From assembly GCA_903632075.3 (NCBI GenBank), contig CAHIKZ030000248.1, forward strand, positions 438,501 to 502,500: a DNA stretch of 64,000 bases, in the 5' to 3' direction. The position numbers and the translations under genes are program-made. The notes under the pieces are model-generated. The model had not been told where the DNA came from, did no database searches, and saw only the letters and a list, made by a program, of their open reading frames with translations. This document shows, piece by piece, positions 52,694 through 63,683 of this stretch. The stretch is from Acanthosepion pharaonis. Lineage: Eukaryota; Mollusca; Cephalopoda; Sepiida; Sepiidae. Every line of letters begins with the position of its first letter. The first letter of the stretch is position 1.

Positions 52694-53857
52694 TTGCTTG
52701 CGCAAACTGTCACAGATCCTAATCAAAAACAAGGATCATGCATAAATTGTCACCCAAGACATATAGGCAGTTATCGCAGCATTACACCAAGCTACCGGTT
52801 ATACGGTCTCCCTAAGATTCACAAAGGGAGTATTCCATTCAGGCCGATTGTTAGCTGCCAAGGCTCTGTGTGCCACCCTCTGAATCGCTTCCTTGTAGAT
52901 ATAATTGACCCATTGTTCGGAAAGTCTCCTTCATAAGTCCGAAACTTCGCCCACTTCGTGGAAATAATCAAAGATGCTCCCATCCTATCCAACCAGATGG
53001 TGAGCTTGGACGTGGTGAGTCTGTTCACCAAGGTACCCACGGAGGAGGCACTCTTAGTAGTCACAGACAGATTGACCTCTGACTCTTCCCTAGAGGAGCA
53101 GACCAGTATTCCAATAGATAATCTGATGGAGATGTTGACTTTCTGTACACAAACAACACACTTCGGAATGGGATCACACATATATCGACAGGATGAGGGC
53201 TTTGCAATGGGCTCGCCATTATCACCATCAATGGTGAATATATACATGGAATACTTTGAAGAAATGGCATTAGAGTCTATATCGCTAAAGCCAACTATAT
53301 GGTTAAGGTACGTAGATGACACCTTCATACTCTGGCCACACCAGGAAGATGTCCAGGTTCTACTGGACCATGTGAACTCAATAAGACCTTCGATACAGTT
53401 CACAATGGAGAAAGAGAGTAACAACACACTTCCATTCCTGGATGTACTAATATCTTGAACAGGGCATGGGTTCAAGACATCTATATACCGTAAACCAGCA
53501 TTCACAGGACAGTACCTCAATTTCGACTCCCACCATCCATACAGCATAAAGAAAGGGATCGTCCGATGCTTACAACACCGAGCAAAAGTCATAAGTGGCG
53601 ACCCAGAGACGTTAGATAAGGAATTGGTCAGTATAAGTAGTACCCTACAACGTAACAACTACCCTGGGTACATGGCAGCAGCCACCAAAAACTGGGATAG
53701 GCAGGTACAAGAGGTGGAGGAGGACAACAACACTCAGAAAACAGTCTGCCTGACTTATGTGAAGGGGTTATCAGAGAAAATACAAAGGATCTGCGGTCCA
53801 TATAACATCTGGACAACCTTCAAAAGCATGACAACACTTTGCAGATATCTCTCTTGA
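52694..53857 (+). pseudogene. PLE reverse transcriptase, three nonsense stops
   Basis: One frame runs the full length, with stops at 52934 (TAA), 53456 (TGA) and 53855 (TGA). The conserved YRLYGLPKIHKG begins near 52796. Motif A is MVSLDVVSLFTKVP (catalytic Asp at 53009). Motif B is FAMGSPLSPSMVNIYME (from about 53201). Motif C is RYVDDTF (YVDD at 53309-53320, both catalytic Asp intact). After that come FLDVLIS, TSIYRKPAFTGQYLNF, HPYSIKKGI and LVSISSTLQRNNYP, typical of the PLE RT thumb. The N-terminal domain is missing. The protein primes cDNA synthesis on element RNA at nicked DNA in known PLEs. Here translation could not pass the stops. Confidence 0.85.
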
Positions 53858-53897
53858 GTGAGACCCCCCCACAGAGGAGAACATGACTAAAAGAAAG

Positions 53898-54205
53898 ACT
53901 GTGTATGCTTATCCGTGCAGCTGCGAAAAGGAATATAAAGGAGAGACATATTCCCCCTCAAGGTAAGGCTCCAAGAACACCAGAAATTAAATGCGAGGGG
54001 AAGTAGAAAAAATCAGGCGTGGCTGACCACATATGGAGAGAGAAGGGAGATCACCGTCTCCTGTGGGATCATGTTGAGATCATAGACAGGGAACACCATT
54101 GGAAAATTCATAAACTTAAGGAATCAGCACATATGCTAAGCCACAAAAATCTCCTGAGCTGACCAAGCATAGAAATAAATACAATATGAGAACCAGTAAT
54201 AAGGA
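53898..54205 (+). pseudogene. PLE GIY-YIG endonuclease domain, frameshifted
   Basis: TVYAYPCSCEKEYKGETYSP carries the CxC and the YKGET variant of the second GIY-YIG motif. After a frameshift at 53962, VRLQEHQKLNARG follows, then AWLTTYGERR, VEIIDREH-like text and KESAHMLSHKNLLS before the end. The domain cleaves DNA for integration in active PLEs. It is in a different frame from the RT (a frameshift lies near 53870), so the fusion is broken. The same segment is present inverted at 52.44-52.67 kb. Confidence 0.75.
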
Positions 54206-54348
54206 GTGCCAGAGAAAAGCAATGATAACAAAGTTGCAATATGAACTCTGGTAAAGACATGCAATGATAACAGCAAAAATTGCAATATGAGCACTGGTAA
54301 AAAATAGTTGCTGAAAACATTAGGTTTATAATACCCAGAAGTTCATAC
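54206..54348 (+). other. PLE 3' UTR with a short tandem repeat
   Basis: GCAATGATAACAAAGTTGCA, ATATGAACTCTGGTAAAGAC is repeated as GCAATGATAACAGCAAAAAT, TGCAATATGAGCACTGGTAA. The same pair occurs in the inverted arm. Confidence 0.7.
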
Positions 54349-54581
54349 CCAGCACAGTGGATAAAGGCGTTGGTTAGATCCAGTGACAGACCCAAAGAAG
54401 ATGAGTTCAATACCCGGTTAAGGCAGTGGAGAACTGATAACTGACATCTATCAAACATGGCACGTGGAACTAGAACAGTCTACCCCAGTGATCGAAATTC
54501 CAACCGCCTGAAGAAGGCCGAAACGTTGTGACAAATATGGCGACAAAATTGAGGACAATAGTCTGACTAATGTAAATACTG
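54349..54581 (+). mobile_element. SINE-HH forming the PLE tail
   Basis: Head CAGCACAGTGGATAAAGGCG, B-box-like GAGTTCAATACCCGG, ATGGCACGTGGAACTAGAAC, core CCGCCTGAAGAAGGCCGAAA with the hairpin collapsed by a deletion, tail GAGGACAATAGTCTGACTAA, ending TGTAAATACTG at the TSD. Confidence 0.75.
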
Positions 54582-54594
54582 AGGATAAATTTAT
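54582..54594. repeat. Right TSD of the PLE
   Basis: AGGATAAATTTAT, partner of 51845-51857. Confidence 0.65.
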
Positions 54595-55190
54595 GTATTA
54601 TATATTTTTTTAAATTTATGTATTTTACTTTTTTTAATATATTTTTTACATTTATGTATATATGTTTTTTAATTTATATATTTTAGATTTTTTAAATTTA
54701 TGTATTATATATATTTTTTTAAATAACAGGAGGTTATGAATTTAACTGTTCTCTTTTAATTTTTTAACATTTTATAAATACTTGTAAAATAAAATCCTTG
54801 CTAAAGTCCGTCAGAAGAGAAAATGCATTGCCTAAGATAAGTTTTCCTTTTGTCTTTATTCACATATATATTTCATCACTAAAATGTTATTTTCAGTGGA
54901 TACCCATACTAAAGTAGATTTATTTATTAAACAGTATATTTATTTTCATCTACCGGCCTGAATATTCAGGAATTCTTATTAAAGAAAAAAATGTGCCTCC
55001 AACGGGATTTGTACCTGCACACCCCCTTAACAGTAGAAATTGTCATAAAGAATACTTTTAACCTCCTCCCATACGCTAATTATTTAATATTCAATGTGAA
55101 ACAAAAGGCTTGTAAAAATATTTACAAATAAAAAAGGAAACCATTCTGACAAACCCACCAAAATAAAATATATTATTCCACTTATTAACT
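54595..55190. other. T-rich stretch and a dispersed repeat
   Basis: 54595-54725 consists of imperfect repeats of TTTTAAATTTATGTATT. 54760-54880 is a minus copy of the 51.50 kb repeat (AAGTTTTCCTTTTGTCTTTA). The rest shows nothing. Confidence 0.45.
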
Positions 55191-55196
55191 CCAGAA

Positions 55197-55400
55197 GAGG
55201 CATGGTTGAATAATGGATAGTGGCTCGGATTGAGGAATTGGAGAGCCAAGTTCAAATTCCATTCAAATCAGTTACATTCACTTATCTGCTAATACCCTTA
55301 GGAAAGGTATGAATCCTCTCCTTCTCCCCACAGCTATGGGTAAATAACAGGGCTGATCAGTTTCTATAGCATTGGATGGCAGGAAAAATCTGCCCCGTCA
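55197..55400 (+). mobile_element. SINE-A copy
   Basis: GAGGCATGGTTGAATAATGG, GAGAGCCAAGTTCAAATTCC, GTTACATTCACTTATCTGCT, CTCTCCTTCTCCCCACAGCT and CATTGGATGGCA. Confidence 0.7.
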
Positions 55401-55564
55401 GTCTTGTATCGAAAGATACATGATCGCCTAAGCATGTATCACACATGGCACATAACTGACTCTCGTATTAACTCTGTCACAACTATAATTTATCTAAGCT
55501 TAATATAAAAGTTTACAACTACTTCTAAAACAATAAAAAACTTAATTAATACAAAAACTTAAAG

Positions 55565-55930
55565 GACAAAATTAATTGCTTACCTGTAACAATTGCTACA
55601 AAGAATACATAGGAGAAACCTTGAGAAATTTAGATAAAAGATTATATGAACATAAAATAGTTTTTTACAAAACACAACTCAATGCATTATGAGTCTGACC
55701 ATAACTTTGACTGAAAAAATGCTACTTTAATTAAGCGTGAAAGCAATTTACCAAGATGAAAGTATATAGAAAGTTCTTTAATCACTAAATCATCCACAAT
55801 TCAGGTTCTTACAATATTTCACTTTACTTGGAAGATCTTCTGTTATCACAATATGGAATATTTTATAACAAAAGTGATAAAAATATAAACAAAAAGAAAA
55901 CAAAACTAAGTGAAATTGGCTAAATTATAT
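55565..55930 (+). pseudogene. Second PLE GIY-YIG endonuclease remnant
   Basis: Across frameshifts it reads INCLPCNNCYKEYIGETLRN, LDKRLYEHKIVF, LKKCYF, then SGSYNISLYLEDLLLSQYGI. CxxCxxxYIGETxRNLxxRLYEHK is the GIY-YIG motif of Penelope-type endonucleases, and the FNISxYLxxLLL end is also typical. The YIGET form differs from the YKGET form at 53.9 kb, so this is another PLE lineage. The RT is absent. Confidence 0.75.
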
Positions 55931-56450
55931 CAACAAACATATTAAAAAAAATTAAATTTCAAAATTTCAGTGTATCCTCTCCATGTGTAGTCACATCAAT
56001 ATAGATATCACTTTAGTCCAATGAAGTTCTAAAGAATAAAATGCATCAGACATTTTTTTCCCACTTTATCATTAATTTTCCTAACATTGTTCTGGTATAT
56101 AAAAATTTATATACCATGTTCTCATTTATACATGACTATAAAAATTTATATATCATATTTTCATCATACATGACAAAATTTTAAAAAATTAAAAGAATAC
56201 AGGTAAATTCAAAAACCTCTATTATTTAAATATATAATACATAAATTAATTTTCAAACTAAAATAATACAAATAATAATTACATTATAAAAAAAATTCAA
56301 CAACATTTACTCACTTTTTGTCTATGAGGAATTAAATTACTTCACTTAGCATCTTTCATAAATTACTTTACCTTTCAACCTGATGTATATTTATGAGTGT
56401 TGTTAAATTTAAAAATTTGGAAAAACTATCATTTCTTACTTCTGTCTATT
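55931..56450. other. No feature recognised
   Basis: AT-rich non-coding sequence. Confidence 0.35.
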
Positions 56451-56454
56451 AATG

Positions 56455-56620
56455 CTTGTCATAAAATAAAATCCTTACATTTGCCTTGATAAAATCAGAG
56501 GATAAAACATGTCGGCTATGATAGGTCATCCTTTTTTTTTCTTTATTCATATTGCCTTTTTACAGACATATTGTAGATATATCTAAAATTTTTTTTTTTT
56601 TTTACACACACACACACACA
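56455..56620 (-). repeat. Dispersed repeat distantly related to HHc
   Basis: The reverse complement of the 51.50-51.70 kb repeat (TTGCCTTGATAAAATCAGAG, TTTCTTTATTCATATTGCC, TTTTTACAGACATATT), followed by T17 and (CA)n. Confidence 0.55.
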
Positions 56621-56821
56621 CTATATTTTTTCTTTATTGCTCTACCCACAACAGGTAGATGTATTTGAGCTGCTATCAGAGACACAGTCTTTCTATAGTA
56701 AGACTTTCTCAATCTAGGCGGTTGTTATTAATTTCACTGTTTAAGAAAAGACATGAGTAGTACCTGTTAAGTGTAGCGTTTATAGTACTAAAAAAGTAAT
56801 ATCAGATAAAAAAATCCATTC

Positions 56822-56823
<2 letters not shown>

Positions 56824-56873
<50 letters not shown>
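56824..56873. repeat. (TA)n tract
   Basis: 50 bp of TA repeat leading into ACTAGCAG, the start of the next element. Confidence 0.95.
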
Positions 56874-56874
<1 letters not shown>

Positions 56875-57650
56875 TAGCAGCATGGCAGCGTTGCCCATGC
56901 TTGATTAAAAAAATACATGCGACTCATACAGCAATCGCTATCACTTGACTTAGAATATTTTTGCCCTTCCTTGCCTTTAAAGGAGTGCCCTTTGCCGTAC
57001 TGATGTTGCTACATGCCTTACTTCTTGCCTATCTCACACTGCGAATTTTTCTAAGCTCTATACGAAACATTAAATCTGTTATGAAAAAAGAACTAAACAA
57101 AATGAACACAAAACGATCAGCTTTAAAAAAGGACTAGTAACTGGAAAAACCGAATGAAAAAAGAATGTTAACAACAAATACTTTTTCACACCCAACCCAG
57201 TTGTGCGGAATCAGAATCAACGTTGAGTTTAAGCAAGCGAATGAGCCAATTGGAGTAAAGTGCCATGCAGATTTAAATTTTTCCCACTTGTGATGAATGT
57301 AGCTATCAATTTTTTTTGCATGCTAGCATGCTAGTTAACATTCTTGTCAGTCAGCTGTCGGCTCTCACGCTGGCCAATAGAATCTTCCTGCCTATTTGTG
57401 GCAGCCAGCTATTGGCTCTCACTCTGGCCAGTAGAAAATGGCTGCAAACTACACGAAAACTGCCATAGAAGCATGAAAAAATCGATTATTTCCACTATTG
57501 ATGGGAGTTGGGAAATGCAAAGTTGGTCTTGGCCTTCCCACTAACATGGAGCATGTGCATTCAAATTTTGGTGCAAATCCGTCGAAAATTGCAGCCATGC
57601 ATTCATTACACACACACACACATTCTGCCTTTTATAGATAGAGATTATTC
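56874..57650. mobile_element. Dispersed element with CTAGCAG start and ATAGATAGAG end
   Basis: It begins CTAGCAGCATGGCAGCGTTG after (TA)n and ends with ACACACACACACATTCTGCC, TTTTATAGATAGAGAT. From general knowledge, elements with a similar TA-flanked CTAGCAG...GCGTTGC start and a (CA)n-TTTTATA end are abundant in some molluscs and fishes. The class is unresolved. Inside, GCTCTCACGCTGGCCAATAG and GCTCTCACTCTGGCCAGTAG mark a 66-bp tandem duplication (about 57345-57440). Confidence 0.45.
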
Positions 57651-60590
57651 CATCTTATCTGAACTAAGAATAAATCATATCTTCTTAATGTATAGGGATG
57701 GTCATCTTGAGGAGTTCTTTGTTCCATAATTGTACAGGAAAGGCATTGAAAGAGTTAATAGAAAAATCATTCTTCCTTGAATATATTTGATATGCAAAAG
57801 ACTTTTCAGCAACTGTCATGGCAACTCTGTAACCAAGATTCTCTTATTGACTTATTGATTGAAACCAAAGTGATTTCATTCAATAATTATTCAATTTCTT
57901 GGAAGCAGTTGTACTTACATTTTTACTTTCATAATTTAATCAATAATTTTACTTATACCCGATTTATGTTTTATTATTTTCTTACAAATCAGTTATTAAG
58001 CAACCATTGTTCAAATTCTGTCATATTTTAGAAAAGATGAAATATGACAAGCTTCTTGCTACACTTTTGCTATTTTGTAGGCAAATGTTCAGACACATTA
58101 CTAAGTTCCATCAATCCAAACCTTCACAGCTATGCCCTACCATGCCACATACACAGGGTCGACTCATCCTCATCCTTTTCTTATTTCATTGGTAAGGAGG
58201 AAGTTCCATTGAGATAGTTTCTTCCCCAGAACTGTTACATTGTGGAACAGACACCCAAAAGGATTCATCATTAATCACTAAAATCTTAATCTTTTCAAGT
58301 CTAGGATCAACTATTATCTATCTTACATATCCTCATAATATGCATTTCTTACTTCTTCCTTTTATATCTTTACAACAGTCCCATTAAGTAACGTGCTATC
58401 TTGAGTGGCTCTTGAGTCTTGTATTGGGTTAACAATAGTATAAAAAAAAGTATTTTAAGTAAATAGAAAAGGAACATCTACGAGTTGTCTGACAATCTAT
58501 GTAATATGAAGGTGATGTGAAAATGTTTCAGTCCCATGAATTTCATAGAATTGACTTTACAAATTATGGAAATAGACTTGGTGTTATGCAAGCTGGTAAT
58601 TGGTTGTGTTCTTTTGGAGTTTTTAAGTACCACTCATAAAATCAAAGTCAGTCTTGAGAGATGTGACATACAGTTTTTTTTTTGTGACACTGGGATCTCT
58701 GGGGGTTGATGAAACAAAAAGGAAAAGAAAGAAAGAGAAAAGATTCTCCTAGCTGGATGATAATTGTTCAAATTCACAGGCAGATGAAGTAAAAAGTTGA
58801 GAAGAAAATTAAAAATGAAATTCATTGAAAAATCATGTTCAAAGTAGTAAATGAATTCCCAAATGGTTCCAAGGAGAATCAAACACAAATTTAACTAGAC
58901 AGAATTCAGTAAGATTGAGCAAAACCAAGATTACCCATTCTTCCCCATTTCCCATCAATGAGAAAGAGACCATTAATGTATCCTCAAAAATACCAAAAAG
59001 AAAAAACATGTTGTTGATAAAGAAATCTGAGTAGTTACTGAAATAACATTTAAAGATCTGGACAAAAAGCCAGGAAAATCCATCTGGTTTGAATTGACCA
59101 CCCAGAAGAAAAGATAAAGATTAGCCTGATGAGTTCATTCATTTTAATTTGTAACATTCATCAAGGAAAATTATTATCCCACATTAATTTGAATTCTTTG
59201 GATACAAGTGATAAAGAAAAATTAATTATGATTTTGGAATGACCATGGACAAAAAGGCTTGTGTAGTCTTGTTGACCAAGAAAACACATAAACTGAGGAA
59301 AGATAACTTTTGTTTTTATCACTAAAGAAATTGGGAATATTTTTCTTTCCTTTTCATTTTCCACCCATGACAATTCTTGTGATTGGTTGGCAAGGGGGGT
59401 GGCACCTGGATAAGCTCAGAATAAACTTCTTGCTTTTGGAAATCACAGCATGAGACAAGCTGAAGAATATTAATGACTGAAAATCCCTTTCTGCCTACAC
59501 ATTCTGAAAGTTTGGATTTGTCACAGGCCAGTGTGTCGGCCCTTGGAGCAAGCTGAGGTCAGATGCTGAGAAAGTAGGAGAAGGAAGAGAGAGAGATTAG
59601 CACCACCTATATGGATGATGGTGAGAGATGAGATGTGGAGGGAATTGGAGTTAAGGGACAGCTTGGTTCCTCTGACCACTCTCAAAAGGTGACTGGACAA
59701 CCCCAAATTTGGAAAATCACCCGAGTAAACATATTTTGAGAATATGGAATTTTAGAAAAAGGTTAATGGTAAGGATGGAAGACAGCCAAACCTAGACCCT
59801 AGTCATCTCCACCATTGTTGTACTCCATATAAACTGGAGGTTTGGACAACTTGGAGAGTCCCCACATTACTGCTACTAGAATCCATATCATTCACCAAGG
59901 CCTCCAGACCAAGACCTTGTGCAGGCCCTGAAGACCAGAACTTAGAAATTTAAGTTACTATTAAAACAAACTGCAGACTCCAAAGGGGATCCCAGTGTCA
60001 TTTGATCATAGAAACAATTGGGAAGGGTTAAAATAGCTGTCTGCAACAAATCATAGATAAACCAAATCATTTTTACATTTTTAACCAGAGTTAATTCTTT
60101 ATTCCAAAGGATTCTTGTGTAGCTCCCAGCAGTCGACCTGTCTTCACTTCAGTTTGCTTCATGGGTGATTTTTCACCCTCAGAGATAAAAAAAACACAAT
60201 GTGGCAAAGGAGTGAAAGACAAATGCCAGCTAAGTTGCCTTACCCATCATCATGATACCAGCGACAAACAAACTACGTGTTAATGAGTGATGAGTCAGCT
60301 AGAACATAACCATGGTGGTTTGAAGGAACTTGAAGACCAACACAGGGCTACATTATTGGTTGCCATTGACAAGGATCAACTCATAGGGTTATACTTTTTT
60401 ATTATTTTCTATATTTTTTTTGTATATTTTTTAATTTTGTAAATTTTTTTATTGATTTGTTTGTATTATTATTTTGTTTACCAAAACATATTTTGAATTG
60501 TAGAATAAGTCTGTATTTTTTTTGGTTGGAGGGGGAGATCTATTACATTAACAATTTTTTGGAGATAATATTTTTTCTAGATAAAAGTCC
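57651..60590. other. No feature recognised
   Basis: 2.9 kb of AT-rich sequence without repeat matches to the window. ORFs of 60-84 codons (for example 57777-58031 plus, 58634-58888 minus) are AT-driven and resemble no family. 59520-59900 is GC-richer and non-coding. Confidence 0.4.
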
Positions 60591-60594
60591 TATT

Positions 60595-60745
60595 ATTTAA
60601 CCCATAGCTGGAGGGAAAGTTATGGATTCATATCCTTCCCAAGATTATTTGAGTGTAAATTCAGCAAACCCAACTGGAATTTGAACTCTGCCTTCTGATT
60701 TCTCATTCCAGGCCCATATCTATCACACCACCCGCATATGATACA
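60595..60745 (-). mobile_element. SINE-A-like, decayed
   Basis: TTAACCCATAGCTGGAGGGA, GTGTAAATTCAGCAAACCCA, ACTGGAATTTGAACTCTGCC reads as a reversed SINE-A head and body with strong divergence. Confidence 0.4.
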
Positions 60746-61665
60746 TACTATTAGGATGCAACATGTTTAGCAGTTGGACATGTTTAGCATTACATTATCT
60801 GATACAATGTGTGATATTTGATAAAATATTGGCAATGTATTAAAGACACAGCAATAGTTTTTTTTTTTTTGTTACTGATAAATTTCAATATTATAAGCAG
60901 AAAAGGAACAGATGTTAGGCTTAAATGGCATTGGACTTAAACTGTTATATATTTTATAATATAACATCTGGTGTTTGGTACTTATTTTAGTCACTGTGCA
61001 CTATTTACTGCACCATCTGCATATCCTTGACCTATACAGCATTTGTTTCAGATGATTTGATACTCTTTCTGCTTGCCATGGTTTCTTGTGGTAACGGTTT
61101 GTTTCATCAAAATAACAGCCTTTGCTGGGTGATGTTGTGGGCAGAGGTAATAAAAATATTAAATAAACAATATTTATATCAAAAGAGAATTTTTTGAGGT
61201 TGTAATTTTGAGATAGTTCATTATCATTCCAAGATTATTTTTTTTTATTTTACAGATGAAATCTCATCAGTATATTTGTCACTATTTTCTTGTTTGAAAT
61301 ATTGGACACTGATTGGCGCAAAAGAAGCTGTTTCTTTCTATACAGATTTTAACCAGGAGCAAACATCAACTAAAAAGCTTTGCTAATTTTGTAATGTTTT
61401 TTTGTTTATTTTTTTTTATTTTAAAATTAAGAAAAATACTTTGAAACAGAATTGTATCACTTCAGACTTCAAAGTTTGTTTGTTTAATTGGATTATTTGT
61501 TTTGCAAAACTTAAATCTTTCCATAGCTACAATTTTGGAAAAACTAAAGAACCACAACCAAAGTTTCAAGATTAATTAGAATAACAGAAGTGCAAAATCT
61601 GTAAGAATTTCGTTTTTAAATAGTTTTTTTAAAGTGCTTTAAGATTCATAAAACCAGGAGGAAAT
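60746..61665. other. No feature recognised
   Basis: AT-rich non-coding sequence. Confidence 0.35.
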
Positions 61666-61669
61666 TTTT

Positions 61670-61800
61670 TTTATTAAGTTTAGCTTAATTCTGGCACAAG
61701 GCCATAAGTATGTGGCACCTAGTGAGAGTCGAACTCATTACATGGCAGTAAATGGTAAATAAAATAAATTCACTAACCATTATCCGACGTTAAAATATTT
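61670..61800 (-). mobile_element. SINE-D copy
   Basis: AGCTTAATTCTGGCACAAGG, GTGAGAGTCGAACTCATTAC and TCACTAACCATTATCCGACG are the reverse complement of a SINE-D (tRNA-like: CGGATAATGGTTAGTGA and GAGTTCGACTCTCAC). Confidence 0.65.
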
Positions 61801-61920
61801 TCATGTATTGAATTGTAATTATGACATGCTTCAGTGTAAGGGAGATAACTTAAGATTTGATTTGTACGACTTATCTCCCTTGAAGTTAGAATATAAAACT
61901 TACGTAAATTTATTGTTTTT
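61801..61920. other. Short hairpin
   Basis: AGGGAGATAACTTAAGATTT and CGACTTATCTCCCTT can pair across a short centre (about 61838-61882). Confidence 0.45.
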
Positions 61921-62130
61921 ACCCTAAACAAGGCGATGAAGGTAAGGCACGAAGACGTAAAGAAATAAAAGACAATGAGAAAATTTTATTGAGGAGAGAA
62001 GACAATAAATAAACAGTATTCAAAAAGACAGATAATTACAATTCACATTGCATTTAAATATTTGAAGTTGACAGGAAAGAGGAAAGCAAGAGGCAAGAAG
62101 AGTTCCAGATACTAGATTAGAAGTTTGAAT
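61921..62130 (-). mobile_element. LINE-J 3'-end fragment
   Basis: The 3' UTR is complementary to CCTTGTTTAGGGT at 61921, and CACATTGCATTTAAATATTT at 62044 and GAAAGCAAGAGGCAAGAAGA correspond to the NAMxFKxF and LLASCF regions. Confidence 0.6.
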
Positions 62131-62585
62131 TTCACATTGCATTCTCCATGATTTGGGATTTAGAGTTTTTTTTCCTTCTTTTAGGTTGGTTGTAACCCAA
62201 GGTTAGTATCTTGTGCTTTTTGATGGTGCTTTGTGAAGAGCCAAGTTCTGCAGAACTTTGTCTTACAAAAGCACAATCAATCTGTAGTGAAAGAGATAAT
62301 CAGTTACCCAGAAATAAAGTTTGTGATTTGTGTGTGATCAGCCGAAGAAAAATTACCAAAAAGTAGTTAGCAAAAATCTACATCAATGACTAGAAGCTAT
62401 GCTAATGTTCTTCCCTCCGTTGAATGGCGTGACCAATCAGAAAATTCTCTCGGTGAACAGAAGCCCTTGTTTTTCGCTTATAAAAGGAGATGATTTTTTT
62501 GAGCTTGGTGGAACGAACACATGTTGTTGTTGGTGAGAAGTGAAGGTTGGATGTGTGACCCCATTTTGTCGTTTCTACATTGTGT
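62131..62585. other. No feature recognised
   Basis: Non-coding. TATAAAAGGAGATG at 62480 resembles a TATA box 40 bp before GCTTGGTGGAACGAAC, but no gene of known type follows except the mariner remnant. The signal may be part of an element or chance. Confidence 0.3.
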
Positions 62586-62589
62586 GTTG

Positions 62590-63060
62590 GACTGTTACGT
62601 CAGACTATTGTTTGAACTGCAATTTGGCTACAAGTGTTGCGGTCGAGAAACAGAAGAAATCTATTGCAGTTGCTACTATCAGTTGACAGTCTTTTCTTTA
62701 TTACAACACAATCAATCAATCGACACCTCCATCAGCTCAGCCTTATTAAAAGGCACTGTCGAGAAGTTTCCCATGAACTGACCAATGACAAGACTCAACA
62801 ACGCATGAACATTTGCAAACAACTGCTGGCAAATCATCAAGATGCCTGTTTTTGGCATTGAATTGTAACTGGGGATGAAAAATTGATCTGTTTTTGTAAT
62901 CCTAAGAGAAATCAGTGACTGTTCTGGCCAGGCTTCAGAACCTGTTGTCAAGTGGGGACAATCTATTTCATGCTACAGACCTGAACTTTGCATTCAAACA
63001 TGAAATAGACTGTTGCCATTTGGTATTGCCCACTTTTATATCTACACAAACGCTATCCCT
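62590..63060 (+). pseudogene. Mariner transposase remnant
   Basis: RHLHQLSLIKRHCREVSHEL, TNDKTQQRMNICKQLLANHQ, then DACFWH, a stop, and IVTGDEKLICFCNPKRNQ. The order linker, HELTxxxxxxRxxIC, TGDEKW (here TGDEKL) is that of SETMAR/Hsmar1-like mariner transposases, including the first catalytic Asp. The rest of the DDD domain is decayed (TIYFMLQT, TVAIWYCPLL). TIRs were not found. Confidence 0.7.
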
Positions 63061-63183
63061 GATATTGAGCACTTTTACCCATAAATATAGCATATCTTAA
63101 AACTATATTTTTATCATATTTATCTCCTGATAAACAAGAGAGTAATTTTGTTATATTTATAACAAACACACACACAGCACACA

Positions 63184-63186
<3 letters not shown>

Positions 63187-63217
<31 letters not shown>
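63187..63217. repeat. (TA)n tract
   Basis: 31 bp of TA repeat. Confidence 0.9.
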
Positions 63218-63219
<2 letters not shown>

Positions 63220-63389
63220 CAAATGTATGATTGGTGTAGAAGGAATAAATTCCAATCACCAACAATAACTATTCTTAAAAGAGTGCTCAATACAGAGTAG
63301 AGCAAATATAATTATTTATTTAAAAAATTATAACATAAATATATTTATAAAATCACTACAAAAATAGCCATTTTGTTTCAACACCTCTG

Positions 63390-63470
63390 AGATCTTATCA
63401 AGTGATGATGTTGAATGTAGATTGATAGATTCTACAAAAGACATTCAACATCATCACTTGATAAGACAGA
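63390..63470. repeat. Perfect hairpin
   Basis: CTTATCAAGTGATGATGTTG, AATGT (25 bp, 63396-63420 approximately) is exactly complementary to ACATTCAACATCATCACTTG, ATAAG (to about 63466), with a loop of about 20 bases. The stem is longer than most MITE-type hairpins of this size class. Confidence 0.8.
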
Positions 63471-63493
63471 TAGATAGATTATAATCAAATAAA

Positions 63494-63497
<4 letters not shown>

Positions 63498-63533
<36 letters not shown>
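63498..63533. repeat. (TA)n tract
   Basis: 36 bp of TA repeat. Confidence 0.9.
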
Positions 63534-63535
<2 letters not shown>

Positions 63536-63575
63536 GAATAAATAAACATTTTTTGTGAAAAAATGTAAATTTATT

Positions 63576-63683
63576 AATAGGTTGGTGCAAAAAAATAATG
63601 ACGTAATAATGCCGTTTTTTTGATGTATTTTTTAATGTCAAAAAACTACATTATTATGTCATTATTTTTGCACCAACCTAATA
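63576..63683. mobile_element. MADE1-like mariner MITE
   Basis: TAGGTTGGTGCAAAAAAATA and its near-complement ATTTTTGCACCAACCTA are the two ends of a hairpin that is almost fully palindromic over 107 bp. The termini match those of mariner Hsmar2 and its MITE MADE1 (TTAGGTTGGTGCAAAAGTAA). TA dinucleotides flank both ends. Non-coding. Confidence 0.8.

Larger units (their letters stand above)
51858..54581 (+). mobile_element. Penelope-like element with inverted 3'-end copy
   Basis: A 5'-truncated PLE: RT (52.69-53.86 kb), GIY-YIG endonuclease (53.90-54.20 kb) and a 3' tail that ends in SINE-HH (54.35-54.58 kb). The left 825 bp (51858-52682) are the reverse complement of the last 730 bp (53851-54581), covering endonuclease, UTR and SINE-HH. 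Inverted, 5'-truncated partial copies are typical of PLE insertions. TSDs of 13 bp with one mismatch flank the whole. Only nonsense mutations break the RT frame, so the copy is not very old. RT plus a C-terminal GIY-YIG with a CxC before the YKGET places it near Neptune-type PLEs; the subclass is tentative. Confidence 0.8.

Noticed and set aside
52819..53658. 279-codon minus-strand ORF, the longest in the window
   Set aside because: It lies antisense to the PLE reverse transcriptase, whose plus frame carries RT motifs A, B and C. The minus frame has no recognisable domain.
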